From positions 2,418,001 through 2,482,000 of the forward strand of contig NZ_CP137080.1 of assembly GCF_036324365.1 (NCBI RefSeq): a stretch of 64,000 nt of DNA. Direction: 5' to 3'. Made by a program: the position numbers and the translations under genes. Shown here piece by piece: positions 34,477 through 42,781 of the stretch. Numbering within the stretch: position 1 is the first letter of the stretch; every line of letters begins with the position of its first letter. This DNA comes from Microbacterium limosum (GTDB lineage: Bacteria; Actinomycetota; Actinomycetes; Actinomycetales; Microbacteriaceae). Below the pieces are notes generated by a model. It saw nothing but the letters and a program-made list of their open reading frames with translations. It was not told where the DNA came from and did no database searches.

Positions 34477-35861
34477 CGACCGTCTTCGACCACCGGGAGG
34501 CGGGCACCGGGGAGTCCGAATGGCGCGAGCATGCGCCGTGGCGGTCTTCTCCCGAGCTGCGGATCGACGCCGCGGCGCTCGACGCGCTCGTCGTCTGCGC
34601 GGCGCACCCCGACGACGAAACGCTCGGCGCGGGCGGACTGCTCGCGACGGCGGCCGCCCACGGCATCCCGTGCACCGTCATCATCGCCACCGACGGCGAG
34701 GCGTCGCACCCCGGCTCCCCGACGTGGACGGCGCCCGCGCTGGCCCGCGCGCGACGCACCGAGGCGACGCGGGCGCTCGACGTGCTGGCTCCGGGTTCCG
34801 CGGTGCATTTCCTGGGCCTCGGCGACGGCATGCTCCGCGAGCGCCGATCCCGCCTGGCGCGCGGTGTCGATGCGATCGTCGGCGCCACCGAGGGACCGAG
34901 GGTGCTGGTCGTCGCCCCGTGGGACGGCGACGGGCATCGCGATCACCGGGTGATGGGCGAGGTCGCCGCCAGTGCGGCGCGCCGCGCGGGCGCGCGCTAC
35001 GCCGGCTACCCGGTGTGGCTCTGGCACTGGGGCGATCCCGCGGCGGTGCGCACCGACGGATGGATGCGCCTCGAGCTGTGCCCCGATGTGCGCGCGGCGA
35101 AGGCCCGGGCCCTCCGCCTCCACGCGAGCCAGACGCAGCCCCTCTCGCCCGCGGAGGGCGATGAGGCGATCCTCTCCCCGGAGATGCTGGCCCACTTCGA
35201 ACGCGACACGGAGGTGTTCGTGACACCCGCCCCGCCCACCCCCACCCCGCCGACCGGGTCGCTCGACGCAGCGTTCTTCGACGGGTTCTATGCCCGTCAC
35301 ACCGATCCGTGGGGGTTCGAATCGCGCTGGTACGAGCGGCGCAAGCGCGATCTCCTCCTCGCCGCTCTCCCCCGCCCGCGCTACGGCAGCGCGCTCGAGC
35401 TCGGGTGCGCGACCGGCCTGCTCACCGAACGCCTCGCCGAGCGCTGCGACAGCGTCGTCGCGCTCGACATCGCCCAGAGCGCCCTCGATCGGGCGTCCGC
35501 CCGGATCGGAGCGGACGCCCGCGTGACGCTCGTACGCGCGCGGCTGCCCGAGGAGTGGCCGTCCGGTCGATTCGAGCTGATCGTGCTGTCTGAGATCGCG
35601 TACTACTGGGATGCCGACGACCGGGCGCGCGCCCTCGCCCGCCTGCGGGAGTCGCTCGCCCCCGACGGCGCGCTCGTGGCGTGCCACTGGCGCCATCCCG
35701 TCGCCGACCACCCCGCGTCCGGTGACGAGGTCCACGCCGCGCTGCGGCGGATACCGGGGCTGCACGGGGCGGTGCGCCACGAGGAGGACGACTTCCTGCT
35801 CGATGTGCTCGTCCCCGACTCGACGCCGTCGGTCGCCCGAGCGGAGGGGCTGGCACCGTGA
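34473..35861 (+). CDS. PIG-L deacetylase fused to a SAM-dependent methyltransferase
   Basis: A 462-residue bifunctional protein. Residues ~35-235 are a PIG-L/LmbE N-deacetylase domain with the zinc motif AHPDDE (44-49) and the distal His158 in GDGHRDH. A Pro/Thr linker (PAPPTPTPPTG) follows at about 252-262. Residues ~263-450 are a NodS-like class I methyltransferase with DPWGFESRWYERRK, the SAM loop ALELGCATG (307-315) and VLSEIAYYW. PIG-L enzymes deacetylate N-acetylglucosamine-type sugars, so this may deacetylate then methylate an amino sugar (inference). GTG 34473 and the GTG of the next gene both lie in 4-base overlaps. Confidence 0.9.
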   Translation: MTTVFDHREAGTGESEWREHAPWRSSPELRIDAAALDALVVCAAHPDDETLGAGGLLATAAAHGIPCTVIIATDGEASHPGSPTWTAPALARARRTEATRALDVLAPGSAVHFLGLGDGMLRERRSRLARGVDAIVGATEGPRVLVVAPWDGDGHRDHRVMGEVAASAARRAGARYAGYPVWLWHWGDPAAVRTDGWMRLELCPDVRAAKARALRLHASQTQPLSPAEGDEAILSPEMLAHFERDTEVFVTPAPPTPTPPTGSLDAAFFDGFYARHTDPWGFESRWYERRKRDLLLAALPRPRYGSALELGCATGLLTERLAERCDSVVALDIAQSALDRASARIGADARVTLVRARLPEEWPSGRFELIVLSEIAYYWDADDRARALARLRESLAPDGALVACHWRHPVADHPASGDEVHAALRRIPGLHGAVRHEEDDFLLDVLVPDSTPSVARAEGLAP

Positions 35862-36637
35862 CCGCCGACCACGTCACCAACCTCGCCGTCGTCGTCCCCG
35901 CGCACAACGAGGAGGCGCTGCTTCCCGACTGCCTCGCCGCGCTCCGGGCGGCGGTCGAGCGCGTGCGTCGCCGCGTCGCGCTCGTGACGGTGCATCTCGT
36001 GCTGGATGCCTGCACCGACGCGTCGGCGGCGATCGCCGCGGCATCCACGCTCGGCGTCTCCGTCGTCAACGCGCGGGCCGTCGGCGTGGCCCGCACGGTG
36101 GGGGTCACGGCCGCGCTTCGCGCACACCCGAGAGTCGCATCCTCGCGGCTGTGGACGGCGCACACCGACGCGGACTCCGTCGTGCCCGCGCACTGGCTGG
36201 AGCACCAGATCGAGCTGGCCGCGGCGGGCGCGGACGTCATCGTCGGCACGGTCAGACCCGACTTCCGCGACCTCACCCGCGCGCAGTCCGACGCCTGGTG
36301 GGCGACGCACACGCCGGGGGTGGCGAACGGGCACGTGCACGGCGCGAACCTCGGCATCCGGGCCTCGACGCTGCTGGCCGCGGGGGGCTTCGACCCCGTG
36401 CCCGAGCACGAGGACGTGCGCCTCGTCGACCGCGCGGCGGGCATCGGCGCCCGGATCACGGCATCCGACGACGCCTGGGTGCAGACGTCGGGCCGCCCCG
36501 TGGGCCGCACCGCGGGCGGCTACGCCGCCTACCTGCGGGAGAAGCTGGTGCCGCTGGCGGCGCGCGACGTCGGCGACACCACGGAAGGGCGCACGGCGCA
36601 GCCGGACGACGCGAGCGTCCAGGCGGTGGCAGGATGA
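35858..36637 (+). CDS. Family 2 glycosyltransferase
   Basis: A 259-residue GT-A-fold transferase. It starts LAVVVPAHNEEALLPDCL with the nucleotide-sugar binding region, has HTDADSVVPAHWLEHQ as the metal-binding DxD-like motif, and ends the core with NLGIRASTLLAAGGFDPVPEHEDVRLVDRA (ED acid motif). No membrane helices, so it is cytosolic or peripheral. GTG 35858 overlaps the methyltransferase stop by 4 bases. Third gene of the trio; it probably transfers a sugar to the same small molecule that PIG-L and the methyltransferase modify (inference). Confidence 0.88.
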   Translation: MTADHVTNLAVVVPAHNEEALLPDCLAALRAAVERVRRRVALVTVHLVLDACTDASAAIAAASTLGVSVVNARAVGVARTVGVTAALRAHPRVASSRLWTAHTDADSVVPAHWLEHQIELAAAGADVIVGTVRPDFRDLTRAQSDAWWATHTPGVANGHVHGANLGIRASTLLAAGGFDPVPEHEDVRLVDRAAGIGARITASDDAWVQTSGRPVGRTAGGYAAYLREKLVPLAARDVGDTTEGRTAQPDDASVQAVAG

Positions 36638-36664
36638 CGCGCCTGGAGCGGCTGGCTCGGCGCG
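36638..36664. terminator. Candidate bidirectional terminator after the glycosyltransferase gene
   Basis: CGCGCC (36638-36643) and GGCGCG (36659-36664) form a 6-bp stem with a 15-base loop directly after the stop codon. It lies between convergent genes. Confidence 0.35.
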
Positions 36665-36685
36665 CACAGAGAGGGACCCGGCCGG

Positions 36686-37237
36686 TCAGATCGTCGCGAC
36701 GGAGCCGGAGTCCACGCGGCAGTTCGATCCGACCACGAACGAGGCGAGATCAGAGCAGCGGCCGGGCAGCGTGTACTGGGGGAACTCGAAATCCATCTCC
36801 GCCGCCGGCCGCGTCGTCGACGCGCGCGTGACCGGCCCCCCGGCGTCGAGCTCCCAGAACACGAGACCGAACGCGATGGCGTTGGTCGACCACAGCTGCA
36901 GTGCGGCGACGAGGATGATCACTCCGGTGGCGGGCGGCGCGGTGAGCAGCTCGAGGACGAGCTGGACCAGCAGCACCTGGGTGAACAGCAGCACGACGAA
37001 CGCGAGAGCGAGCGACAGCGCACGCGACCATGCCGTCTGACGGGTCATGTGGCGCGGGTTGAGGATGACGAGCGGAACGATCAGCAGCGCGCACACGATG
37101 GCCGCGCCCCACTGCAGCGGCGGGAAGAAGTAGGGCGGGAGCAGAACCCAGAGCACGACGGCCCCGAGCACGGCGACGATCGGCGGCCACCGATGCTCGG
37201 GCGCCTCCATCGGCGCGGCGGAGCGGCGGCGTGACAT
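36686..37237 (-). CDS. Membrane protein truncated at its C-terminus
   Basis: A 183-residue protein with four visible helices (WPPIVAVLGAVVLWVLLPPYF, WGAAIVCALLIVPLVIL, ALSLALAFVVLLFTQVLLVQLVLELL, GVIILVAALQLWSTNAIAFGLVFWELD). The GLVFWELDAGGP segment and DFEFPQ are the core of a conserved actinobacterial membrane family. In relatives as I recall them this is followed by about 60 more residues with a pair of helices (the NATAFSPTDTMPL region); here the frame runs out through about 25 unrelated residues. The gene therefore looks 3'-truncated, possibly a relic. ATG 37237 is the start. Confidence 0.6.
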   Translation of the reverse strand: MSRRRSAAPMEAPEHRWPPIVAVLGAVVLWVLLPPYFFPPLQWGAAIVCALLIVPLVILNPRHMTRQTAWSRALSLALAFVVLLFTQVLLVQLVLELLTAPPATGVIILVAALQLWSTNAIAFGLVFWELDAGGPVTRASTTRPAAEMDFEFPQYTLPGRCSDLASFVVGSNCRVDSGSVATI

Positions 37238-37316
37238 GTGCCCAGTGTGCCAGGGGCCCGCGTGGCTAGGCTGGTACGGGCGCGCCTCGCCGACGCTCCG
37301 TCACGGAAGGACCCGG

Positions 37317-38573
37317 ATGCCGCACGCCTCGTCTCCCTCTCCCGGCCGCAACTGGGCCGGAAACCTCGTCTACGGCGCGAGCCGGCTCGAGCGCCCGCGC
37401 ACGATCGACGAGGTCGCGCACATCGCACGCACCGCGGGTCGCGTGAAGGTGCTCGGGAGCAGGCACTCGTTCAACGACATCGCCGACACGGACGGTGTCG
37501 CCATCAGCCTCGACACCCTCGAGGGCGACATCGAGATCGACGCGTCGGAGCGGGTGGCGGAGGTTCCAGGCGGCATCCGATACGGAGAGCTCGCCTCCGC
37601 GCTCCACGAGTACGGCTGGGCTCTCCCGAATCTGGCTTCCCTGCCCCACATCTCGGTGGCCGGCGCGATCGCGACCGGCACCCACGGTTCCGGCGACCGG
37701 CAGGGCAGCCTCGCCACCGCCGTGCGAGCCCTCGAGATCGTCGACTCGGCCGGCGAGGCGCGCCGGATCAGCCGCGGCGAGCCGGACTTCGAGGGGGCGG
37801 TGGTCTCCCTCGGCGCGCTGGGGGTCACCACGCGGATCGCTCTGGACATCGAGCCGGCCTACGACATCGCCCAGACCGTCTACGACGCCCCGCGCTGGGA
37901 CGCGGTGCTCGCCGACCTGGACGCGGTCACGGGCGCGGGCGATTCGGTCAGCGTCTTCACGACGTGGCAGCGCGAGCAGACCCTCGACCAGATCTGGGTC
38001 AAGACGCGCGGGGAGGTGCCCAGGGAGCTCGCCGGCGCGCGTCGCGCCGACGGCCCGCGGCATCCGATCCCCGGCGTCGACCCCGCCCCGGCGACGGTCC
38101 AGGCCGGCGCGCGCGGGCCGTGGCACGAACGGCTGCCCCACTTCCGCCTCGAGTTCACGCCGAGCGCCGGCGATGAGCTGCAGAGCGAGTATCTGATCGA
38201 TCGATCGCACGCCGTGGACGCCCTTCAGGCGCTCCGCGAGCTGCGGGAGGAGATCGCGCCGCTCGTCCTCGTGACCGAGCTGCGCACGATCGCCGCGGAC
38301 GACCTGTGGCTGAGCGGCGCCTTCGGACGCTCCACGCTCTGCGTCCACTTCACATGGCAGCGGCGCGAAGACGACGTCCGCGCGCTCCTGCCCCGCATCG
38401 AGGCGGCCCTGGCGCCCTTCGGCTCGCGTGCGCACTGGGGCAAGCTCTTCACCGCCGACCCGTCGACGTTGCCCACCCTCTATCCCCGGTGGCAGGAGTT
38501 CCGGTCGCTCCGCGCCGCGTGGGACCCGCGCGGCGCGTTCCGGAACGCCTACCTCGAGCGCATCGGTCTCTGA
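37317..38573 (+). CDS. FAD-linked alditol oxidase (xylitol oxidase family)
   Basis: A 418-residue VAO-type flavoprotein, the same length as Streptomyces alditol oxidase. The FAD domain has VLGSRHSFNDIADTDG with His50, equivalent to the covalent flavin attachment site, then GALPNLASLPHISVAGAIATGTHGSG-type segments. The C-terminal part has HWGKLFTADP and DPRGAFRNAYL. It should oxidise C1 of sugar alcohols such as xylitol or sorbitol, releasing H2O2. ATG 37317 has GAAGGA 5 bases upstream. It stands alone with no sugar alcohol operon nearby. Confidence 0.88.
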   Translation: MPHASSPSPGRNWAGNLVYGASRLERPRTIDEVAHIARTAGRVKVLGSRHSFNDIADTDGVAISLDTLEGDIEIDASERVAEVPGGIRYGELASALHEYGWALPNLASLPHISVAGAIATGTHGSGDRQGSLATAVRALEIVDSAGEARRISRGEPDFEGAVVSLGALGVTTRIALDIEPAYDIAQTVYDAPRWDAVLADLDAVTGAGDSVSVFTTWQREQTLDQIWVKTRGEVPRELAGARRADGPRHPIPGVDPAPATVQAGARGPWHERLPHFRLEFTPSAGDELQSEYLIDRSHAVDALQALRELREEIAPLVLVTELRTIAADDLWLSGAFGRSTLCVHFTWQRREDDVRALLPRIEAALAPFGSRAHWGKLFTADPSTLPTLYPRWQEFRSLRAAWDPRGAFRNAYLERIGL

Positions 38574-38661
38574 CCCCGAGGTGCCGGCTCCGTCAACCCC
38601 CGTACCTCCGGGGGCGCTGCTGCCCTAGCCTCGGACACACGTCCGATGCCGAGGAGCCCCC

Positions 38662-39177
38662 ATGTCGACCACCGTTCGCGCCATCCAGTGCCCGCCCCAG
38701 ACCGTGTTCGACGTCCTGGCCGACGGGTGGCTCTATCCCTGCTGGGTCGTCGGCGCCTCGCGCATGCGCGACGTCGACGAGGCCTGGCCGCAACCGGGAT
38801 CCCAGCTGCACCACTCCGTGGGCACCTGGCCGTTCGTCCTCGACGACCAGACCCGCTGCGAGGAGTGGAACCCGCCCCACCGCGCGGTGCTGCGGGCGAA
38901 GGGGTGGCCGATCGGCGAGGCGCGGGTCGTCATCGACGTCCGGCCGCGCGGCGACGGCTGCGTCGTCCGGATGCAGGAGGACGCCGTCGCCGGGCCAGCG
39001 ACCCTCGTCCCCCGTCCGGTCGCCGACATCATGCTGCATCTGCGCAACCGTGAGACCCTGCTGCGGCTCGCCTACATCGCCGAGGGCCACGAGTCCCGCC
39101 CGGAGCCGTCGACCGCGGAGCGGGAGCGCGCCGAGGACGGCGAGCCGACGGAGCCCGGGGAGGAAATCGCATCGTGA
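38662..39177 (+). CDS. SRPBCC-family (polyketide cyclase/START-like) protein
   Basis: A 171-residue protein with the helix-grip fold pattern: [37 protein letters not shown], then [17 protein letters not shown] and a C-terminal helix [19 protein letters not shown]. Such domains bind hydrophobic ligands; no enzyme can be assigned. A GAGGAG RBS precedes ATG 38662. The stop overlaps the start of the next gene by GTGA, so it may hand a lipid substrate to the flavoenzyme downstream (inference). The last 25 residues are acidic and disordered. Confidence 0.82.
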   Translation: MSTTVRAIQCPPQTVFDVLADGWLYPCWVVGASRMRDVDEAWPQPGSQLHHSVGTWPFVLDDQTRCEEWNPPHRAVLRAKGWPIGEARVVIDVRPRGDGCVVRMQEDAVAGPATLVPRPVADIMLHLRNRETLLRLAYIAEGHESRPEPSTAERERAEDGEPTEPGEEIAS

Positions 39178-40637
39178 CGGCGGGTTCGGATGCCGACGCC
39201 GTCGTCGTCGGCGCGGGCCCGAACGGGCTGGCCGCCGCCGTCACCCTCGCGCGGGCGGGGCTGCGCGTGCGCGTATTCGAAGCCTCCGACCGCATCGGCG
39301 GCGGCTCGTCGACGCGGGAGCTGACCGCACCCGGCTTCCATCACGACGTGTGCTCGGCCGTGCATCCCCTCGCTTTCGAGTCCCGGTTCTTCCGGGAGTT
39401 CGCGCTGCCGCAGCGGGTGGCCTTCGCGGTTCCGGCCGTCTCCTTCGCCCACCCGCTCGACGGCGGCCGCGCCGGCATCGCCTACCGCGACCTGGACCGT
39501 ACGCGCGACGCGCTCGGCCGCGACGGACGCGCGTACGACGCCCTCGTGCGGCCGCTCGCGGAGCGCTCCGCGCAGGTCGCGGAGCTGACCGGCTCGACGC
39601 TTCTGCGGATGCCGCGGCATCCGCTCACCGCGGCGCGCTTCGGGCTCGCGACCCTCGAGCAGGGAAGCGCGCTCTGGGGAGCGCGCTTCACGGGGGAGGC
39701 TGCCCCGGCGATGCTGACGGGGGTCGCAGCCCACACGATCCTCCCCCTGCCGAGCCTCGCGTCGGCGGGCGCGGGACTCGCCCTGACGACCTACGCGCAC
39801 GCGCGGGGGTGGCCGATCCCGATCGGCGGATCGCAGGCGATCGCCGAGGCGATGGCCGCTGACATCCGGGCGCACGGGGGGGACATCCTCACCGGCACCC
39901 GCATCGACAGCCTCACCGAGCTGCCGCCCGCGCGGATCACCGTGCTGGACGTCACGCCGCGGGCTCTCCTGCGCATGAGCGCGCATCGTCTCCCGGCCGT
40001 CTATCGGCGCGCGCTGGAGGGGTTCCGCTACGGCAACGCCGTCGCGAAGGTCGACTTCGCGCTGTCCGAGCCCGTCCCGTGGACCAACCCGGAGGTGCGG
40101 CGTGCGGGAACGGTGCACGTCGGCGGCTCCCGCGCGGAGATCGCCGCGGCCGAGAACGCCGTCGCGCACGGCCGCCTCGTCGACGACCCGTACGTGCTCG
40201 CGTCGCAGCCGAGCCTGTTCGACCACACCCGCGCCCCGACGGGGCGGCACACGCTGTGGACGTACACGCATGTCCCCGCGGGCTCGACCGCCGACCGCAC
40301 CGAGGCCGTCATCCGGCAGATCGAGCGCTTCGCGCCCGGCTTCCGCGACACCGTCCTGCACACGTCGTCGTCGACGGCGCAGGAGGTCGCGGCGCACAAC
40401 GCGAACTACCCCGGCGGCGATATCGCGGCAGGGGTCCCCGACGTCGCGCAGCTGCTGCGCCGGCCCGTGCTGCGCCCCGACCCGTGGCGGACACCGCTGG
40501 CGGGGGTGTACCTCGCATCGGCATCGACGAGCCCCGGGCCCGGCGTGCACGGGCTCGCCGGGTGGCGCGCCGCGCTCAGTGCGCTCCGCCGCGAGATGGG
40601 TGTCCGGCAGGAGCCGAACCTCTCACCCGGCGCCTGA
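39174..40637 (+). CDS. Phytoene-desaturase-like NAD(P)/FAD oxidoreductase
   Basis: A 487-residue flavin amine oxidase/carotenoid desaturase-type protein. The N-terminal dinucleotide motif [20 protein letters not shown] is followed by [22 protein letters not shown]. The FAD C-terminal motif appears as [24 protein letters not shown]. It resembles CrtI-like proteins but lies outside any carotenoid cluster, so substrate is unknown. GTG 39174 is coupled to the SRPBCC gene by a 4-base overlap. Followed by a hairpin and a convergent flavin reductase gene. Confidence 0.87.
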   Translation: MTAGSDADAVVVGAGPNGLAAAVTLARAGLRVRVFEASDRIGGGSSTRELTAPGFHHDVCSAVHPLAFESRFFREFALPQRVAFAVPAVSFAHPLDGGRAGIAYRDLDRTRDALGRDGRAYDALVRPLAERSAQVAELTGSTLLRMPRHPLTAARFGLATLEQGSALWGARFTGEAAPAMLTGVAAHTILPLPSLASAGAGLALTTYAHARGWPIPIGGSQAIAEAMAADIRAHGGDILTGTRIDSLTELPPARITVLDVTPRALLRMSAHRLPAVYRRALEGFRYGNAVAKVDFALSEPVPWTNPEVRRAGTVHVGGSRAEIAAAENAVAHGRLVDDPYVLASQPSLFDHTRAPTGRHTLWTYTHVPAGSTADRTEAVIRQIERFAPGFRDTVLHTSSSTAQEVAAHNANYPGGDIAAGVPDVAQLLRRPVLRPDPWRTPLAGVYLASASTSPGPGVHGLAGWRAALSALRREMGVRQEPNLSPGA

Positions 40638-40646
40638 CGGGCGAGC

Positions 40647-40664
40647 CGCCGGCCGCCTCCGGCG
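40647..40664. terminator. Bidirectional terminator between the oxidoreductase and flavin reductase genes
   Basis: CGCCGG (40647-40652) and CCGGCG (40659-40664) form a perfect 6-bp stem with a 6-base loop between the convergent stop codons at 40637 and 40665. Confidence 0.5.
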
Positions 40665-41198
40665 TCAGCCCCCGAACTCGTCGATCTCGCGCAGGTGACG
40701 GTACGCGCCCCGGAAGAACACCAGCGGTCCGCGCCCGTCGGCCGCGAGGGGACTGAGCTCGCGGACGCGACCGATGACGATGAGATGGTCCCCGGCCTCG
40801 TGCTCGGCCCAGAGATCGCAGTCGACCCACAGGAGCGTGTCGTCGATCAGCGGATTGCCGCCGGGCGAGGGGCGCCACAAGACCCCGGACCACTTGTCCG
40901 TGCCCGAGCGCGCGAACCGGCTCGACAGCGCGTGCTGGTCATGTGCCAGGACGTTGACCGCGAAGCGGCCGGTCGCCGCGATCCGGGGATAGGACGTCGA
41001 CGTGCGCATGACGCTGAACATCACCAGCGGCGGATCGATCGACACGGACGAGAAGGACTGGCAGGTGAACCCCACCGGCTCCCCTTCATCCGTCCCGGTG
41101 ACGACGGTCAGTCCGGAGGCGTAGTGGCCCAGCGCATCCCGGAAGCGCCTCGCCTCGATCGAGGTCGGGGCCAGGGCGGGCGTGGCGTCTTCCCTCAC
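40665..41198 (-). CDS. Flavin reductase (HpaC/RutF-like FMN-binding split-barrel)
   Basis: A 177-residue flavin reductase-like domain protein. Motifs are RFRDALGHYASGLTVVTG, GFTCQSFSSVSIDPPLVMFSV, GRFAVNVLAHDQ and the C-terminal FFRGAYRHL. Such enzymes reduce FMN or FAD with NAD(P)H and supply it to flavin-dependent monooxygenases. GTG 41198 overlaps the stop of the NAD(P)H:FMN reductase gene by 4 bases, so the two are coupled. No monooxygenase gene is adjacent. A downstream hairpin ends the operon. Confidence 0.88.
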   Translation of the reverse strand: MREDATPALAPTSIEARRFRDALGHYASGLTVVTGTDEGEPVGFTCQSFSSVSIDPPLVMFSVMRTSTSYPRIAATGRFAVNVLAHDQHALSSRFARSGTDKWSGVLWRPSPGGNPLIDDTLLWVDCDLWAEHEAGDHLIVIGRVRELSPLAADGRGPLVFFRGAYRHLREIDEFGG

Positions 41199-41731
41199 GC
41201 GCCCACGGGGCTCGCCGACGCGGCAGCGACGCGGGCGAGCCGGGCGAGGTTGCCCGCGTACTCGGATGCCGCGGCATCCACGACCTCGGCGAGCTGGTCC
41301 ATCTGGCTGAGCGCGAGGTAGAAGCCTCGGCCCGGCACCGTCGCCCCCAGCTCGACCAGCAGCGGGGAGAGGGTGAAGGTCGGGCCCATCGAGTGGGTGA
41401 AATCGGCTCCCGTGTGCACCGGAATGGCCGTCACGCCGGCAAGTCCGTTGGCCGGATACCGGTCGAGGAACGCCTTCAGCAGTCCCGTGTAGGTCGCCTT
41501 GTAGGTGGGGGACGCGAACACGGCCAGGTCGCTCTCGGCGACGCGGGCGTTGAGCGCGGACATCTTCTCCGACGGCCAGGCGAAGATCTCGTCGGTGTGG
41601 TCGGCGAGGTCGATGACCTCGAGGTCGTAGGTGCCGGGCACGAGCAGCTTCTCCACGAGCAGCTCGGCCACCTTCCGCGTACGGGACGCCGGCTTGGGGT
41701 TGCCGACGACGGTCGTCACGTGCAGGGTCAT
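41195..41731 (-). CDS. NAD(P)H-dependent FMN reductase (MsuE/SsuE-like flavodoxin fold)
   Basis: A 178-residue flavodoxin-fold reductase. It starts TLHVTTVVGNPKPASRTRKVAELL, the FMN phosphate-binding loop, and has VFASPTYKATYTGLLKAFLDRYP, the family active-site segment. The C-terminal half contains YLALSQMDQLAEVVDAAASEY. Related enzymes feed alkanesulfonate monooxygenases. ATG 41731 has GAGAAGTG upstream. Coupled to a second flavin reductase of a different fold; together they may serve a monooxygenase elsewhere (inference). Confidence 0.88.
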   Translation of the reverse strand: MTLHVTTVVGNPKPASRTRKVAELLVEKLLVPGTYDLEVIDLADHTDEIFAWPSEKMSALNARVAESDLAVFASPTYKATYTGLLKAFLDRYPANGLAGVTAIPVHTGADFTHSMGPTFTLSPLLVELGATVPGRGFYLALSQMDQLAEVVDAAASEYAGNLARLARVAAASASPVGA

Positions 41732-41966
41732 GTCACTTCTCACATTCGTACCGGTGAACAGGAACGAAGGACGACGCCGCCCACCCGCCGCACCGGCGCG
41801 CGTGGCGCATCGCACCTCATACACCGCCGGGATCTTTTGGCCCCGCGGGCCCGCAACGGCTCACGCTGCGCAGCCATTATGCGCGGTCGCGGGTTTCCGG
41901 GGTGTTTCGCCCTTCCGCGCCGCGCCGCGGCCTACCGCAGCGTTATCCCGCCGTCCCGCCGCCGGA

Positions 41967-42113
41967 TCAGTCCTGCGAGTCGTCCACCTGGACGGGACCG
42001 CCCTCGGGACGATCGATGTTGGGGTCGCCCGTTCCGCTCGGCGACGGTGCCTGGGGGACGCCCTCGGCGCCCGGCTCGTCGGTCGACGGGTCGATGGGGT
42101 TCTTCTCGCTCAT
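41967..42113 (-). CDS. Small acidic hydrophilic protein, 48 residues
   Basis: ATG 42113 to TGA 41967 encodes a short Pro/Asp/Glu-rich peptide (SEKNPIDPSTDEPGAEG... ending VDDSQD), probably disordered. An excellent GAGGAG RBS stands 5 bases upstream, inside the preceding small gene, and the start overlaps its stop as ATGA. Similar short acidic proteins are common in Microbacteriaceae. Role unknown. Confidence 0.6.
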   Translation of the reverse strand: MSEKNPIDPSTDEPGAEGVPQAPSPSGTGDPNIDRPEGGPVQVDDSQD

Positions 42114-42313
42114 GCGTTCTCCTCGGGGTCGTCGTCGGGGTCCATACCGGGCCGGACCGCCGCATCCGGAACGATGTCGATCCGCTTCACTCCATCGCCC
42201 TGCGTGACGGAGATGCGCGGCGCCGCGTCGGCCTCGGTCGCGTGCGGCGCGCTCGTGAGCTGGTCGTGCCGTTTCTCCTCAGAGCTGGCGGGATCGGTCT
42301 CGTGTGCGTCCAT
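42110..42313 (-). CDS. Small acidic hydrophilic protein, 67 residues
   Basis: A 67-residue Asp/Glu/Ala-rich protein (DAHETDPASSEEKRHDQLTS, ending MDPDDDPEENA), probably disordered, with one short beta-like stretch (AAPRISVTQGDGVKRIDIVPDA). ATG 42313 is leaderless with TAGCGT 6 bases upstream. Its stop overlaps the start of the next small gene (ATGA), so both are made from one transcript. Role unknown. Confidence 0.6.
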   Translation of the reverse strand: MDAHETDPASSEEKRHDQLTSAPHATEADAAPRISVTQGDGVKRIDIVPDAAVRPGMDPDDDPEENA

Positions 42314-42319
42314 GCGACG

Positions 42320-42325
42320 ACGCTA
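42320..42325 (-). promoter_or_regulatory. -10 box of a leaderless transcript (small acidic protein pair)
   Basis: On the minus strand TAGCGT is followed by 6 bases and ATG 42313. Confidence 0.45.
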
Positions 42326-42375
42326 GCCCCCGCCATCGCGGCTGCGCCACGGCTGGCGCTCGACGCGGCCGGATG

Positions 42376-42684
42376 CTACGCCGGGGCGTCGCGCCGGCGG
42401 GGCGGGGGGAAGTGACGGATCGGGACGGGTCGGTTCGACCGGTCGGCGCCGGCCTCCGCGGAGACCGACCGCTCGATCGCGGCCATCGCCTCCTCGAACG
42501 ACCGGTGGATGCTCTCCGCCGCGCGCGAGCGCAGCCACAGCACGGCAGCGCGCTCCCCTCGGCACTCCACGAATGCGATCACCCGACGGGGATCGTGGTC
42601 GTCCAGCGCGCCGTCGCACACGCGCCAGCATCCTTCGTCTACCTTCGTCAGCTCCAGCCCGCTGTGCATTGCCGCAGCCATCAT
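42376..42684 (-). CDS. Small protein of unknown function, 102 residues
   Basis: A 102-residue soluble protein. The central part (DEGCWRVCDGALDDHDPRRVIAFVECRGERAAVLWL) suggests a small antiparallel beta domain followed by a helix (SIHRSFEEAMAAIERSVS). The tail is Pro/Arg-rich. It is not recognised as any family. Start ATG 42684 is well supported by GAGGAGGTCACG; ATG 42681 is also possible. Located between the zinc dehydrogenase and the small acidic genes, all on the minus strand. Confidence 0.65.
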   Translation of the reverse strand: MMAAAMHSGLELTKVDEGCWRVCDGALDDHDPRRVIAFVECRGERAAVLWLRSRAAESIHRSFEEAMAAIERSVSAEAGADRSNRPVPIRHFPPPRRRDAPA

Positions 42685-42781
42685 CGTGACCTCCTCGTCA
42701 CTGGGTGTGTGTTCGTACTCGGGGGGACATCGCCGCCCGTCGGGCGGGCGCGTCGCCTGGCCGACGCGATTCGCCGATATC

